A program made the position numbers and the translations under genes. Shown piece after piece: positions 5,336-13,289 of a stretch of 16,432 bases of DNA (positions are counted from its first letter, which is position 1; each line of letters starts with the position of its first letter). Source of the DNA: Victivallis vadensis (GTDB taxonomy: Bacteria > Verrucomicrobiota > Lentisphaeria > Victivallales > GWF2-50-93); contig DYRX01000055.1 of NCBI GenBank assembly GCA_020718525.1, forward strand, positions 1 to 16,432, given 5' to 3'. The notes below the pieces were generated by a model, which searched no databases, was not told the origin of the DNA, and saw only the letters and a list, made by a program, of their open reading frames with translations.

Positions 5336-8106
5336 ACAGATTCATTCTCTCGACAGCCTTTTTGCTCGCCGTACTCATTTCATCGTCCCTCTTTTCCGAG
5401 GATGATTCCAAGGTCAAGTCGCTATGGTTCAAGGGCTTCGAAATCTTTGAAAGCGCCGAAACGCTGGAGAAGTCAGGCAAATCGGATGATGCCGTCAAAA
5501 CCTATGAAAGCGCGCTGGCGGCGTTCAAGCAGATAAAGGACAAATATCCCGACTGGAATCCGTCTTTCATCAAATACAGGATCGCCATCTGCGAAGGCAA
5601 GATCAAGGCGATAAGGGATGCCGCAGAAAAAAACAGCCTTTCAAAGGATTCAAGAAGCGGCCAAGGAAAGCCCGCGAACGAAAGCGCTGAAATAAAAATT
5701 CTCAAAGAGGAGCTCAGGCAGTGCAAGGAAAAGCTCGACAGCGCGCTTCAGTACATAACGAGAACCCAGAAGGACTCCGAACGCGGACGCAAGGCGGTCG
5801 AGGACTACAAGGATCTCTCCAGGGAAAAGGCGGAAATAGAAAAGCGCTACGCGCTCCTCTCCGACGAGCTGAAAAAAATCCGCAGTGAAAACGCTTCAAT
5901 TTCCGACGCGAAAGAAAAGCAGAGCGTGATTGACAAGCTCTCCTCGGACCTTTCAAGCGCGCAGTCCTTCAATGCGAAGCTACAGAGCGAAAACAACGAC
6001 TTGAACAGCAAAATACAGTCGTTCCTCTCAAAAAAAACCGAGGAAAATTTTCTGAAGTCCAAGGATGCCGAAGAGCAGAAAAGGCTCAAGAGCGCTCTGG
6101 ACGACTGCGAAAGTCGCAACTCCTCTCTCAAGAAGGAATTGGAAGAATCAAGACAGGCAAATTTGAAGCTTGACGAGGAGATTGCCGGACTCAGGAACAA
6201 GCTCGAGGATGAAAAGGGCAAAAGCGCGTCCCAGGCGGACAAAATCAGGGAGATCGCCGAAAAGTCGGGCGGAGCGGAATCTCTGCTCAGCTCCGAAAAC
6301 GACGTTCTCAGAAGGGATTTGGAGCTTCTGACGCTTGGACTCGAGAAGGAGAAAAAGGAGAAGGAGACCTTCGCCAAGTGCGCAACAGAAAAAACAGCGG
6401 AATCTGCCAGATACGAGAAACTGCTCTCCGACGCCTCCATCCAGACAAGGGAGCTAAAGGCGAATCTGGACAAGCATAAGGCCAGGCTCGAAGAAACTCT
6501 CAAGAGGAACGAAATACTGGAAAAGACCTTCAATGAGCTTGAGGCAAGGAACCAGGGACTCCAGGCTGAACTGAAAAACATCGCCTCAAAGCATGAGACG
6601 CTTTCGAGGAAGGACAAGGATTTCACCGAGCTTGCAAAATACACAATCGAGCTGGAGGCGAAAAACAGGGATTTGTCGGACAAGATCGAAAAGGCCGACG
6701 GCGATGCCAAGGATGCCCGGGACAAGCTTCAGAAGATGATGATGGAAAAAAACAAGCTTGATGAAATATCCGCACAGCTAGAAATATCGAAGGCATCTCT
6801 CGCAAAGCTTGGACAGGAGAAGGAAAGCGCCCTCGCAGGCATGAAGTCTGCAAAGGAGAAGCTCGCTCTGCTCGAGGCGTCCGCCTCGGAGACCAAGAAG
6901 CAGACTGCCGATACTGCCCAGACGCTGAGCGCGACAGAGAAGGAGCGCAAGTCTCTCCTTGACGCTCTTGAAGACGAGAAGAAGAGGACGGGCTCGATGA
7001 ATCTGCGAATTTCGCAGTTGGAGAAGGAGCTTGAAAGCCGACCCAAAAACGGGGGCGAGCTCGAGAAACTCCGTTCCGATCTGGAGAGCAAGGACAAGGA
7101 TCTCAAAGATCTGCAAGCCTCAGCGGAATCGTCTGAGACGCAGATCAAGAATGCTGAAAATAAACTGCTGGAACTGAAGACAAAGCTGATAGACTCTGAA
7201 AAGGAACTGCGCGAGACGAAGACCAAGCTAGACACAAGCGAAAAGAACCTAAAGGAATTGAGCGACTACTGCGTCTCGGCAAAGAAAAACCAGGACATTG
7301 CAGGAAAAGAATCAGACACGGCGAAGAATGACAATGCCGAACTGCTGGAAGCTCTCAAGCTTGCAGACGCAAAATTGAAGAAAGCCGAGACCGAAGCAAT
7401 TGCCGCCGCCGAGAAAGCGAAGGAACTGGAAGTCTCAGTTGCCGATCTGAAGAGCGAACTTAAGGATGCCAGGGCAGTCGCGGACGTCAAATCTGTCGGC
7501 TCCGACCAGCCGTCGAATGCAAAGCCCAACTCGAAATCCTTCACTAAAAATGAACTCAAGCTTCTCTATCAGTCGGCGACCGAAGCCATATCCGCTGGAA
7601 AAAAAGATTCCGCGCTTTGGCACTACGACAAAATACTTTCAAAAAATCCTGATGAGACCGATGCGCTCAGAGCTTCCGCAAAACTTTGCCTTGATGCGGG
7701 AAGACTGGACGATTCCATTGCGCGCTTCGACAAATATCTGAGGATGAATCCGGATGATTCCGACGCTCTTGCATCTGCCGCCTGCGTGTGCATACTCAGG
7801 GGCAAATCGCTTCAGGCGCTGGCATATGTGTCCAAGGCGCTTTCTTTGAAGCCCGAAGATCCGGAATATCTGAGAATGGCGGGGACGATCTGCGCCGAGC
7901 TTGGCTGGAAAGATGCGTCAGAAAAGAATTTCCGGGCCTCTCTGGAGCGCAATCCGTCGTCTGCCGAATGCGCCTTCAATCTGGCGGTTCTGCTGACATC
8001 TAAAAATGATGCGTCATCTCGGGAGGAGGCGGAGAAATGGTATCGGAAATCCATTGGACTCGGAGGAAAGCCGGATCCGCGCATGGACGAGATATTCAAA
8101 AAATGA
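5332..8106 (+). CDS. Large exported coiled-coil protein with C-terminal TPR domain
   Basis: A 924-aa protein. Residues 1-22 form a signal peptide ending LFS before an acidic mature start, so it is exported, probably to the periplasm. Residues about 25-100 form an N-terminal helical TPR-like region (KSGKSDDAVKTYESALAAFK). From about 115 to 720 the sequence is Lys/Glu/Leu-rich heptad coiled coil with almost no prolines, long enough to span tens of nanometres. From about 737 to the end lie four or five TPR units, for example DALWHYDKILSKNPDETDA-like, DDSIARFDKYLRMNPDDSDA and ASEKNFRASLERNPSSAE. TPRs bind partner proteins. The final codons overlap the next gene by 4 bases. It could be a scaffold, tether or assembly factor; no family name can be given. 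Confidence 0.85.
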   Translation: MNRFILSTAFLLAVLISSSLFSEDDSKVKSLWFKGFEIFESAETLEKSGKSDDAVKTYESALAAFKQIKDKYPDWNPSFIKYRIAICEGKIKAIRDAAEKNSLSKDSRSGQGKPANESAEIKILKEELRQCKEKLDSALQYITRTQKDSERGRKAVEDYKDLSREKAEIEKRYALLSDELKKIRSENASISDAKEKQSVIDKLSSDLSSAQSFNAKLQSENNDLNSKIQSFLSKKTEENFLKSKDAEEQKRLKSALDDCESRNSSLKKELEESRQANLKLDEEIAGLRNKLEDEKGKSASQADKIREIAEKSGGAESLLSSENDVLRRDLELLTLGLEKEKKEKETFAKCATEKTAESARYEKLLSDASIQTRELKANLDKHKARLEETLKRNEILEKTFNELEARNQGLQAELKNIASKHETLSRKDKDFTELAKYTIELEAKNRDLSDKIEKADGDAKDARDKLQKMMMEKNKLDEISAQLEISKASLAKLGQEKESALAGMKSAKEKLALLEASASETKKQTADTAQTLSATEKERKSLLDALEDEKKRTGSMNLRISQLEKELESRPKNGGELEKLRSDLESKDKDLKDLQASAESSETQIKNAENKLLELKTKLIDSEKELRETKTKLDTSEKNLKELSDYCVSAKKNQDIAGKESDTAKNDNAELLEALKLADAKLKKAETEAIAAAEKAKELEVSVADLKSELKDARAVADVKSVGSDQPSNAKPNSKSFTKNELKLLYQSATEAISAGKKDSALWHYDKILSKNPDETDALRASAKLCLDAGRLDDSIARFDKYLRMNPDDSDALASAACVCILRGKSLQALAYVSKALSLKPEDPEYLRMAGTICAELGWKDASEKNFRASLERNPSSAECAFNLAVLLTSKNDASSREEAEKWYRKSIGLGGKPDPRMDEIFKK

Positions 8107-8912
8107 GTGGTTCAAACAAGGCTGCCAATCCGCAATGCACGAATCGGACAAGGCTCTGCAATAATCCTGCCCACCTGCTGAAATCCCGCGCTCTTGTCTA
8201 TTTTTTCCCTCTTCTCGTCGCGCTGGTCTGCAACTTGCTGGCCTTTGCAGACTGGCTTCATTCGCCCTTTCGGCACTACCACCTCGTTCCTGGTCTGGAC
8301 ATGATGACGCACATGGACTATGGCAAGCGTTTCCTTGAGGGCAGAATGAGCTTTTCGGTCTACCGCCTGATTTGCGGAACGGCTAAACTGATTGGCGGAG
8401 AGGACAACGCCTCTGTTCTTGTGGCTGGATTTCAGCTCCTCACGGGGATGGCGGCGACTTTCATCTGCACCTTCACAGTCCTGCACCTGACTCGCAGTAA
8501 GATGGCATCCATCCTCGCAGGTTTTTTTTCCGCAACATATTCAACTGCAATCATATACGAGCTGTCTACTATGCCGGAGGCGTTTTTCATGGCGGCATCC
8601 TGCGCCGTCCTCTCGCTTCCTCAACTGCTAGCTTCAAAAAAATATTCAGCGTCGTCCCTTGCGCTCGCAGGCGTTCTATTGTCTCTGCCGCTCCTGACCC
8701 GATTTTCAGGAACACTGCTTTCATTGCTTTTTCTCGCACTGATCTCATTCAGACTCATTAGAAAGGCAAAAACTGGCGGGAAGACTACTTGGAAAAAAAT
8801 GCTCTGCCTCTTGTCCTCGTTCTTAGTTCCTCTTGCCTTTGCTTCCTTCTTCAAATCATTGGACAAATGCCTATTCCGCTTCCTTCCATTCCCGACGCAC
8901 GGTACATCATAA
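8103..8912 (+). CDS. N-terminal half of a GT-C-like polytopic membrane protein (frameshifted)
   Basis: The frame begins with ATG overlapping the previous gene's stop (ATGA at 8103-8106), implying translational coupling. It encodes a polar N-terminus, a transmembrane helix at about residues 31-52, a loop with HLVPGLDMMTHMDYGKRFLEG, and about five more helices. This is the layout of GT-C membrane glycosyltransferases, where an acidic residue in the first external loop is catalytic; assignment is by topology only. After RLIRKAKTGGKTTWKK the frame runs to a TAA at 8912, but a continuation of the same kind of protein follows in the -1 frame. The switch must lie between about 8793 and 8912; the seven-A run at 8793-8799 is a likely site. 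The pair would make one protein of about 598 aa. Confidence 0.7.
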   Translation: MSGSNKAANPQCTNRTRLCNNPAHLLKSRALVYFFPLLVALVCNLLAFADWLHSPFRHYHLVPGLDMMTHMDYGKRFLEGRMSFSVYRLICGTAKLIGGEDNASVLVAGFQLLTGMAATFICTFTVLHLTRSKMASILAGFFSATYSTAIIYELSTMPEAFFMAASCAVLSLPQLLASKKYSASSLALAGVLLSLPLLTRFSGTLLSLLFLALISFRLIRKAKTGGKTTWKKMLCLLSSFLVPLAFASFFKSLDKCLFRFLPFPTHGTS

Positions 8913-9895
8913 AAACCGGAGCGGCAGAGAACATAGGCACAATGTCTCTTCCTGAAAATTCTGCCGAGAGCCCCAGCAGTCCCCCTGGCATACGGGATGC
9001 CGCGTCAAATTTCTTCGAAAAATTAACACTCCTCTTCCATCACCACGAAATACCAAACAACATCAACTGCTATTTCATGAGGAACTCGATAGATCCTCTC
9101 AAATACCTGGTCAATTCATTTTTTATACTCCCTCTCGCCGTCGCCGGACTGATTCTGATTCTGCTGAAGGACGGATTCACGTCAAAATACTTCTCTCTTT
9201 TCGTCTATCTGCTCGCCCTGGCAATCCCTATCGCAATTTTCCTCCCTCTTGCAAGATACAGACTGGCGCTTATGCCGCTATTCTTCATATTTTCCGTCAG
9301 ACCAATGGCTTTTATCGACAAAGGGACAAGGCTTCCAGGAAGTATTAAAACTGCTCTGTTCGCATTATTTATGCTGTCCTCCTTTTCGATCTCTTATCTT
9401 TCAACTGGCGGAGACGAGAAAAAATTCAGAGCCGAAGATTTTGTCGCCTACGGAATCGGACTTGAGCGCTCTGGCGCCAAAGACGAACTGCTTGAAGCGT
9501 CGTTCTGGACTGCGCTCTCGATTTCGCCGAACTCGAAGTCCGCCGCAGTTCATCTTAGCAACCAGCTTATGAAGAATGGGAAATTTGGCGAATCCTTCGC
9601 CGTCCTCGCCCCCTTCCATGAACGCGATTCTTCAAACACTCTGATCGAGCTCAATTTCGCTTCCTCCCTGCTAGGACTTGGGAAAGCCCGCTCGGCGGAA
9701 GAGATCCTTCTCAAGCTCGGAGAACCCTCCGCGGCCAGATCAAGAATGCGCTACTACTACCAGCTTGGCGAGGCGCTTAGAATGCAGGGAGAAAATGACG
9801 GCGCGAGAAACGCCTACTCGCGCGCCATGGAGTCAGCGCAAAGCCCCTTTGAATTAGAAATCGTTGAGCGTGCAATGCGCTTGCTCAAGAATTGA
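8789..9895 (+). CDS. C-terminal half of the GT-C-like membrane protein with TPR tail (frameshifted)
   Basis: Continuation, one frame back, of the gene starting at 8103. It holds an external loop (from about SIPDARYIIKTGAAENIG), then four hydrophobic helices including LARYRLALMPLFFIF; an Arg-Tyr-Arg before a Pro-containing helix is a recurrent feature of ArnT/PMT-like GT-C proteins. The last 150 residues or so are soluble TPR-like hairpins (YYYQLGEALRMQGENDGARN), so a periplasmic or cytoplasmic binding domain is fused to the membrane part. If it were translated alone, the first start options are TTG at 8789 or ATG at 8867, neither with a good ribosome-binding site. I consider a broken or slippage-joined single gene more likely than two genes. 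Confidence 0.7.
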   Translation: MEKNALPLVLVLSSSCLCFLLQIIGQMPIPLPSIPDARYIIKTGAAENIGTMSLPENSAESPSSPPGIRDAASNFFEKLTLLFHHHEIPNNINCYFMRNSIDPLKYLVNSFFILPLAVAGLILILLKDGFTSKYFSLFVYLLALAIPIAIFLPLARYRLALMPLFFIFSVRPMAFIDKGTRLPGSIKTALFALFMLSSFSISYLSTGGDEKKFRAEDFVAYGIGLERSGAKDELLEASFWTALSISPNSKSAAVHLSNQLMKNGKFGESFAVLAPFHERDSSNTLIELNFASSLLGLGKARSAEEILLKLGEPSAARSRMRYYYQLGEALRMQGENDGARNAYSRAMESAQSPFELEIVERAMRLLKN

Positions 9896-9930
9896 TTTTG
9901 CATCTTGCGCTCAGTCTTGAAACTCCGACT

Positions 9931-9963
9931 AAAACAAAAAATCCGCGCCTCTCGACGCGGATT
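9931..9963 (-). terminator. Rho-independent terminator of the small secreted protein gene
   Basis: A perfect 8-bp stem AATCCGCG (9940-9947) / CGCGGATT (9956-9963) with an 8-base loop is followed on the minus strand by TTTTTGTTTT. It lies 79 bases after the stop of the minus-strand gene at 10042. In the plus direction the T-run is missing, so it is at best a weak terminator for the GT-C gene. Confidence 0.7.
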
Positions 9964-10041
9964 CCATTTCCTCATGGCGGCAGTGCAGTCTTCCGGAAGA
10001 AAGGATCTGCGCCACCCAATAATTGCCGGGACTCGCCCGTC

Positions 10042-10344
10042 TCAGGGATTGTTGCTCTTCTCGAATTCCTTCATGTTTTTAAGGACTTCCTTCAGATTGG
10101 CAATGTCCTTCTCAAGGAGCATTTTCTTTGCCGCATCCTTTTCCACCGCTAGAAGAGCCTCTTTCTCCTTTATCATCTTTTTGCATTCTTCCATGCTTGC
10201 GGGCTTCTGATTCGTCTCCTGGGCAGGGGCGACATAGTCGGGCTTTTTGTCGCCTGCTTCCTCCTTCGCCTTCTCGACCGCAAAGACGCTTCCCGACATG
10301 GACACAATGAACGCGATCGCCAGACCAAGATTCAAGATCTTCAT
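10042..10344 (-). CDS. Small secreted helical protein
   Basis: A 100-aa protein with a clear signal peptide (MKILNLGLAIAFIVSMSGSVFA, cleavage after Ala22), a Pro/Gln/Lys-rich linker to about residue 48, and an amphipathic charged helix from about 50 to 96 (containing CKKMIKEKEALLAVEKDAA). One Cys at position 54 could allow dimers. I chose the ATG at 10344, which has GGAG 8 bases upstream (AAAAAAGGAGTCCAGCG). The frame is, however, open to a TTG at 10452 preceded by a perfect AGGAGGTGA, which would add 36 residues. It is divergent from gyrB and ends at a strong terminator. Function unknown. Confidence 0.75.
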   Translation of the reverse strand: MKILNLGLAIAFIVSMSGSVFAVEKAKEEAGDKKPDYVAPAQETNQKPASMEECKKMIKEKEALLAVEKDAAKKMLLEKDIANLKEVLKNMKEFEKSNNP

Positions 10345-10454
10345 CGCTGGACTCCTTTTTTTGTTTGAACCACATATGCTCCTCGGGCAAGTTTCATTCG
10401 TCTTGCTGTCCGAAAGAGCCTCTAAGCTATCCGTTCCAGAGCCTAAAATCAACT

Positions 10455-10463
10455 TCACCTCCT
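10455..10463 (-). promoter_or_regulatory. Near-perfect Shine-Dalgarno upstream of an in-frame TTG
   Basis: On the minus strand AGGAGGTGA (10463-10455) matches nine bases of the anti-Shine-Dalgarno complement and stands 5 bases before a TTG at 10452-10450, which is in frame with the small secreted protein starting at 10344. It suggests a longer translation product or a leader segment read in the same frame; see the related finding. Confidence 0.45.
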
Positions 10464-10567
10464 CTATTTAACAAAAAGTTAACATTTACTTTTTTATTAT
10501 TGGCACTGTATATTCTTCCCAAGCATGTTACATTATTCGGAGTTTTTTCGCGCCCGTTCCTGCGGAT

Positions 10568-10624
10568 GCCTGCTTTTCCGAGCAGGCGCGCCATGGAAAC
10601 TTTGCATTCCTGCAGTTCGCAGGC
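10568..10624 (+). promoter_or_regulatory. gyrB leader with mutually exclusive hairpins
   Basis: GCCTGC (10568-10573) can pair with GCAGGC at 10582-10587 or with GCAGGC at 10619-10624. The second GCAGG can also pair with CCTGC at 10609-10613. The word TTCCTGC occurs twice (10557 and 10607). Such alternative pairing is typical of leaders that control expression, but no T-run follows, so a plain attenuator is not shown. Confidence 0.3.
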
Positions 10625-10667
10625 ATTAATTTGGGCTTGTTCAACTTTTTGAAAGGGAGATTTTCTG

Positions 10668-13175
10668 ATGTCCGACGACAGCAACATTCAATCGGATGAA
10701 GTAAAGACAAATGGTGCCTACACGGCGGAAGACATAACCGTTCTGGAGGGCCTCGAAGCGGTCCGCATGAGACCGAGCATGTACATCGGGGACACCGGCT
10801 CAAGGGGTCTTCATCATCTTGTCAACGAGGTCGTTGACAACAGCATTGACGAAGCATTGGCTGGCTACGCCAAGAAAGTTGATGTTGTAATCCGAGTTGA
10901 CAACAGCATCACTGTGTCCGACGACGGACGCGGCATCCCCGTGGACATGCACAAGACGGAAAACATGCCAGCTCTCGAAGTCGTGATGACCATACTTCAT
11001 GCCGGCGGCAAATTCGACAAGAAATCATACAGCGTTTCAGGTGGACTCCACGGAGTGGGCGTCTCATGTGTGAATGCGCTGAGCGAATGGCTCGAAGTTG
11101 AGGTCAACAGGGACGGATTTCTATACCACATGCGTTTTGAGAGGGGGAAAACGGCAGTCCCGCTCCAGAAGATACGCGCGACGGCAACCCGCGGCACAAC
11201 GGTCAGCTTCAAAGCGGATCCAAAGATTTTCTCCGTCACTGAATATGTATGGGACATCCTCGCAAACCGCCTCAGGGAGCTGGCGTTCCTCAACCGCGGC
11301 GTGATCATAACGTTGAAGGATGAGAGAGAGGGAGCCGGAGACCGTTTTGAAAGCTTCCACTACGAGGGAGGAATAGTCGAGTTCGTCAAACATCTCAATG
11401 CGAACAAGCAGAAACTGCACGACGTGATCTATTTCATCAAGGAGAAGGATGACGCCGTCGTCGAGATTTCCATGCAGTACAACGACAGCTTCGCCGAAAC
11501 CATCTTCACCTACGCGAACAACATCAATACGATAGAAGGCGGAACGCATCTTTCCGGCTTCCAGTCCGCCCTCACAAGAACTGTGAACGCATATGCTAAA
11601 AGCGGCGGCTGGCTGAAAAATGAGAAACCTGTCTCTGGAAACGACACCCGCGAGGGCTTGACCGCGATCATCAGCGTCAAGGTGCGCGAGCCCCAGTTCG
11701 AGGGTCAGACAAAGACAAAGCTGGGCAACAATGAAATAAAGGGAATAGTCGAGTCAATCGTCAACGAGGGACTGGGAGAATTCCTGGAGGAGAATCCCTC
11801 GACGGCAAAAGAGATTGTACTCAAATCGCTGACGGCGGCAAGGGCGAGGGAAGCCGCCCGCAAGGCGAGAGAGCTGGTCCAGAGAAAAGGTGCGCTGGAC
11901 TCATTCTCACTGCCGGGAAAACTTTCGGACTGCTCGGAAAAAGATCCTGCCCGCTGTGAGATCTACATCGTCGAGGGAGATTCCGCCGGAGGCTCCGCCA
12001 AACAGGGGCGCAACAGCTCCTTCCAGGCCGTCCTTCCAATCAGGGGAAAGCTTCTCAACGTCGAAAAGGCGAGGCTTGACAAGATATTGCAGAACAGAGA
12101 GATACAGTCGCTGATTGCCGCGGTCGGATGCGGGGTTGGGCAGGATGATTTCAGCGTCGAGAGAGCCCGCTATCACAGAATAATCATCATGACAGATGCC
12201 GACATAGACGGCTCGCACATAAGGACTCTTCTGCTCACATTCATGTTCAGACAGATGAAGCCACTCATTGACGCAGGCTACATATACATCGCCAAGCCGC
12301 CCCTCTTCAAAGTGAGAAAGAAAAAGAAAGAGCGCTATATTGACACAGAAGACCAGCTCGACAGATACCTGATAGAAATAGCGTCGGACGATCTGAATGT
12401 GTCCTTCCCGGACGGCAGGGAGATGTCCAAGGAGGATCTCGCCGAACTAAATGAAATCATGATTTCGGCGCAGAAGGCTTCGGCTGGACTCCAAAGGCAT
12501 GGAATCGAGCCTGTTGAATATTTCAGACTTGCGCGAAACGACGGACGCTTCCCTATCGCGAAGATAAGGGTCAGGGAAAATGACGGGACAATCAGCGAGC
12601 GCTATGCCTACAACGACACCGAGGAACGGACAATCATTGAGGAAGCGGAAGCGAGACTCAGTCCTTCGAGGACAGATGCCACGCCAGAAGAGGCGTCGGA
12701 AAGCAGGATTGATTCGCAGGAGGCAATGCCGCCGCCTCAGAGTCAGGGCATGAACCCCTCGATAGAAGTCACAGCCGTCTATGAAGCCTCCATGTGCGAG
12801 GCGCTCGCGGCAAGGCTGTCGAGATTCGCGTTGAGCGTCTCAGCCATCTTCGAAGGAAATGCGCCAATCGCCGGCATAGGCTCCGGCGATCAAAGCCCTG
12901 TCTCCGTCTCTTCCGTCCATGAACTTTTCGAAGAAGTGAAGAAGATCGGACGCCAGGGGCTTCAGATTCAGAGATACAAGGGGCTTGGTGAAATGAACGC
13001 TGACCAGCTCTGGGATACAACAATGGATCCGGATCGGAGAAAAATGATCAAGGTTACGATGGAAGACGCCTTCCAGGCCGAGAGAATTTTCACACTGCTC
13101 ATGGGAGATGAAATCGAGCCGCGCCGAGAATACATCGAAAAATATGCGGCGTCAGTGAAGGATCTGGACATCTAA
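10668..13175 (+). CDS. gyrB: DNA gyrase subunit B
   Basis: ATP-dependent type IIA topoisomerase subunit of 835 aa; with GyrA it introduces negative supercoils. GHKL ATPase: Glu54 and Asn58 in NEVVDNSIDEAL, Asp85-Gly-Arg-Gly in SDDGRGIPV, GGLHGVGVS at 125-133. Transducer domain to about 400. TOPRIM: IVEGDSAGGSAKQGRN (Glu436) and TDADIDGSH (Asp510/512/514). C-terminal tail: IQRYKGLGEMN (about 768-776) and MGDEIEPRREYIEKY. About 185 residues (572-760) separate TOPRIM from the tail, much longer than in short GyrB/ParE proteins and at the place of the E. coli GyrB insert, but with a Pro/Ser/Glu-rich centre (about 664-700). GyrB rather than ParE is chosen from overall similarity and this insert. 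The ATG has GGGAG 9 bases upstream. No dnaN, recF or gyrA lies next to it. Confidence 0.96.
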   Translation: MSDDSNIQSDEVKTNGAYTAEDITVLEGLEAVRMRPSMYIGDTGSRGLHHLVNEVVDNSIDEALAGYAKKVDVVIRVDNSITVSDDGRGIPVDMHKTENMPALEVVMTILHAGGKFDKKSYSVSGGLHGVGVSCVNALSEWLEVEVNRDGFLYHMRFERGKTAVPLQKIRATATRGTTVSFKADPKIFSVTEYVWDILANRLRELAFLNRGVIITLKDEREGAGDRFESFHYEGGIVEFVKHLNANKQKLHDVIYFIKEKDDAVVEISMQYNDSFAETIFTYANNINTIEGGTHLSGFQSALTRTVNAYAKSGGWLKNEKPVSGNDTREGLTAIISVKVREPQFEGQTKTKLGNNEIKGIVESIVNEGLGEFLEENPSTAKEIVLKSLTAARAREAARKARELVQRKGALDSFSLPGKLSDCSEKDPARCEIYIVEGDSAGGSAKQGRNSSFQAVLPIRGKLLNVEKARLDKILQNREIQSLIAAVGCGVGQDDFSVERARYHRIIIMTDADIDGSHIRTLLLTFMFRQMKPLIDAGYIYIAKPPLFKVRKKKKERYIDTEDQLDRYLIEIASDDLNVSFPDGREMSKEDLAELNEIMISAQKASAGLQRHGIEPVEYFRLARNDGRFPIAKIRVRENDGTISERYAYNDTEERTIIEEAEARLSPSRTDATPEEASESRIDSQEAMPPPQSQGMNPSIEVTAVYEASMCEALAARLSRFALSVSAIFEGNAPIAGIGSGDQSPVSVSSVHELFEEVKKIGRQGLQIQRYKGLGEMNADQLWDTTMDPDRRKMIKVTMEDAFQAERIFTLLMGDEIEPRREYIEKYAASVKDLDI

Positions 13176-13242
13176 ATAATCTGGGCGTAAGTCTTTCCGC
13201 AGACTGATCCGGATTATCTAATGAAAATTGCGCCGCAATTTT
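13176..13242 (+). terminator. Tandem hairpins after gyrB
   Basis: Directly after the stop, ATAATCTGG (13176-13184) pairs with CCGGATTAT (13209-13217) with one G-U, enclosing an inner AGTCT/AGACT hairpin (13190-13194 / 13201-13205). A second perfect hairpin, AAAATTGC (13224-13231) / GCAATTTT (13235-13242), ends in four T. Neither has a long T-run, so termination is plausible but may be partial. Confidence 0.4.
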
Positions 13243-13289
13243 AAGCGAGTCTGGTTCAAAAAGCTGAATTTGTGGCTTAGGTCTTAATC

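Noticed and set aside
5847..7235. Long Ser/Phe-rich minus-strand frames opposite the coiled-coil gene
   Set aside because: They are the antisense image of Lys/Glu/Leu-rich heptads with biased codons; they have no domain and no start signals.
10427..10803. Minus-strand frames across the start of gyrB
   Set aside because: They overlap the gyrB ATPase coding region and leader and have no recognisable domain.
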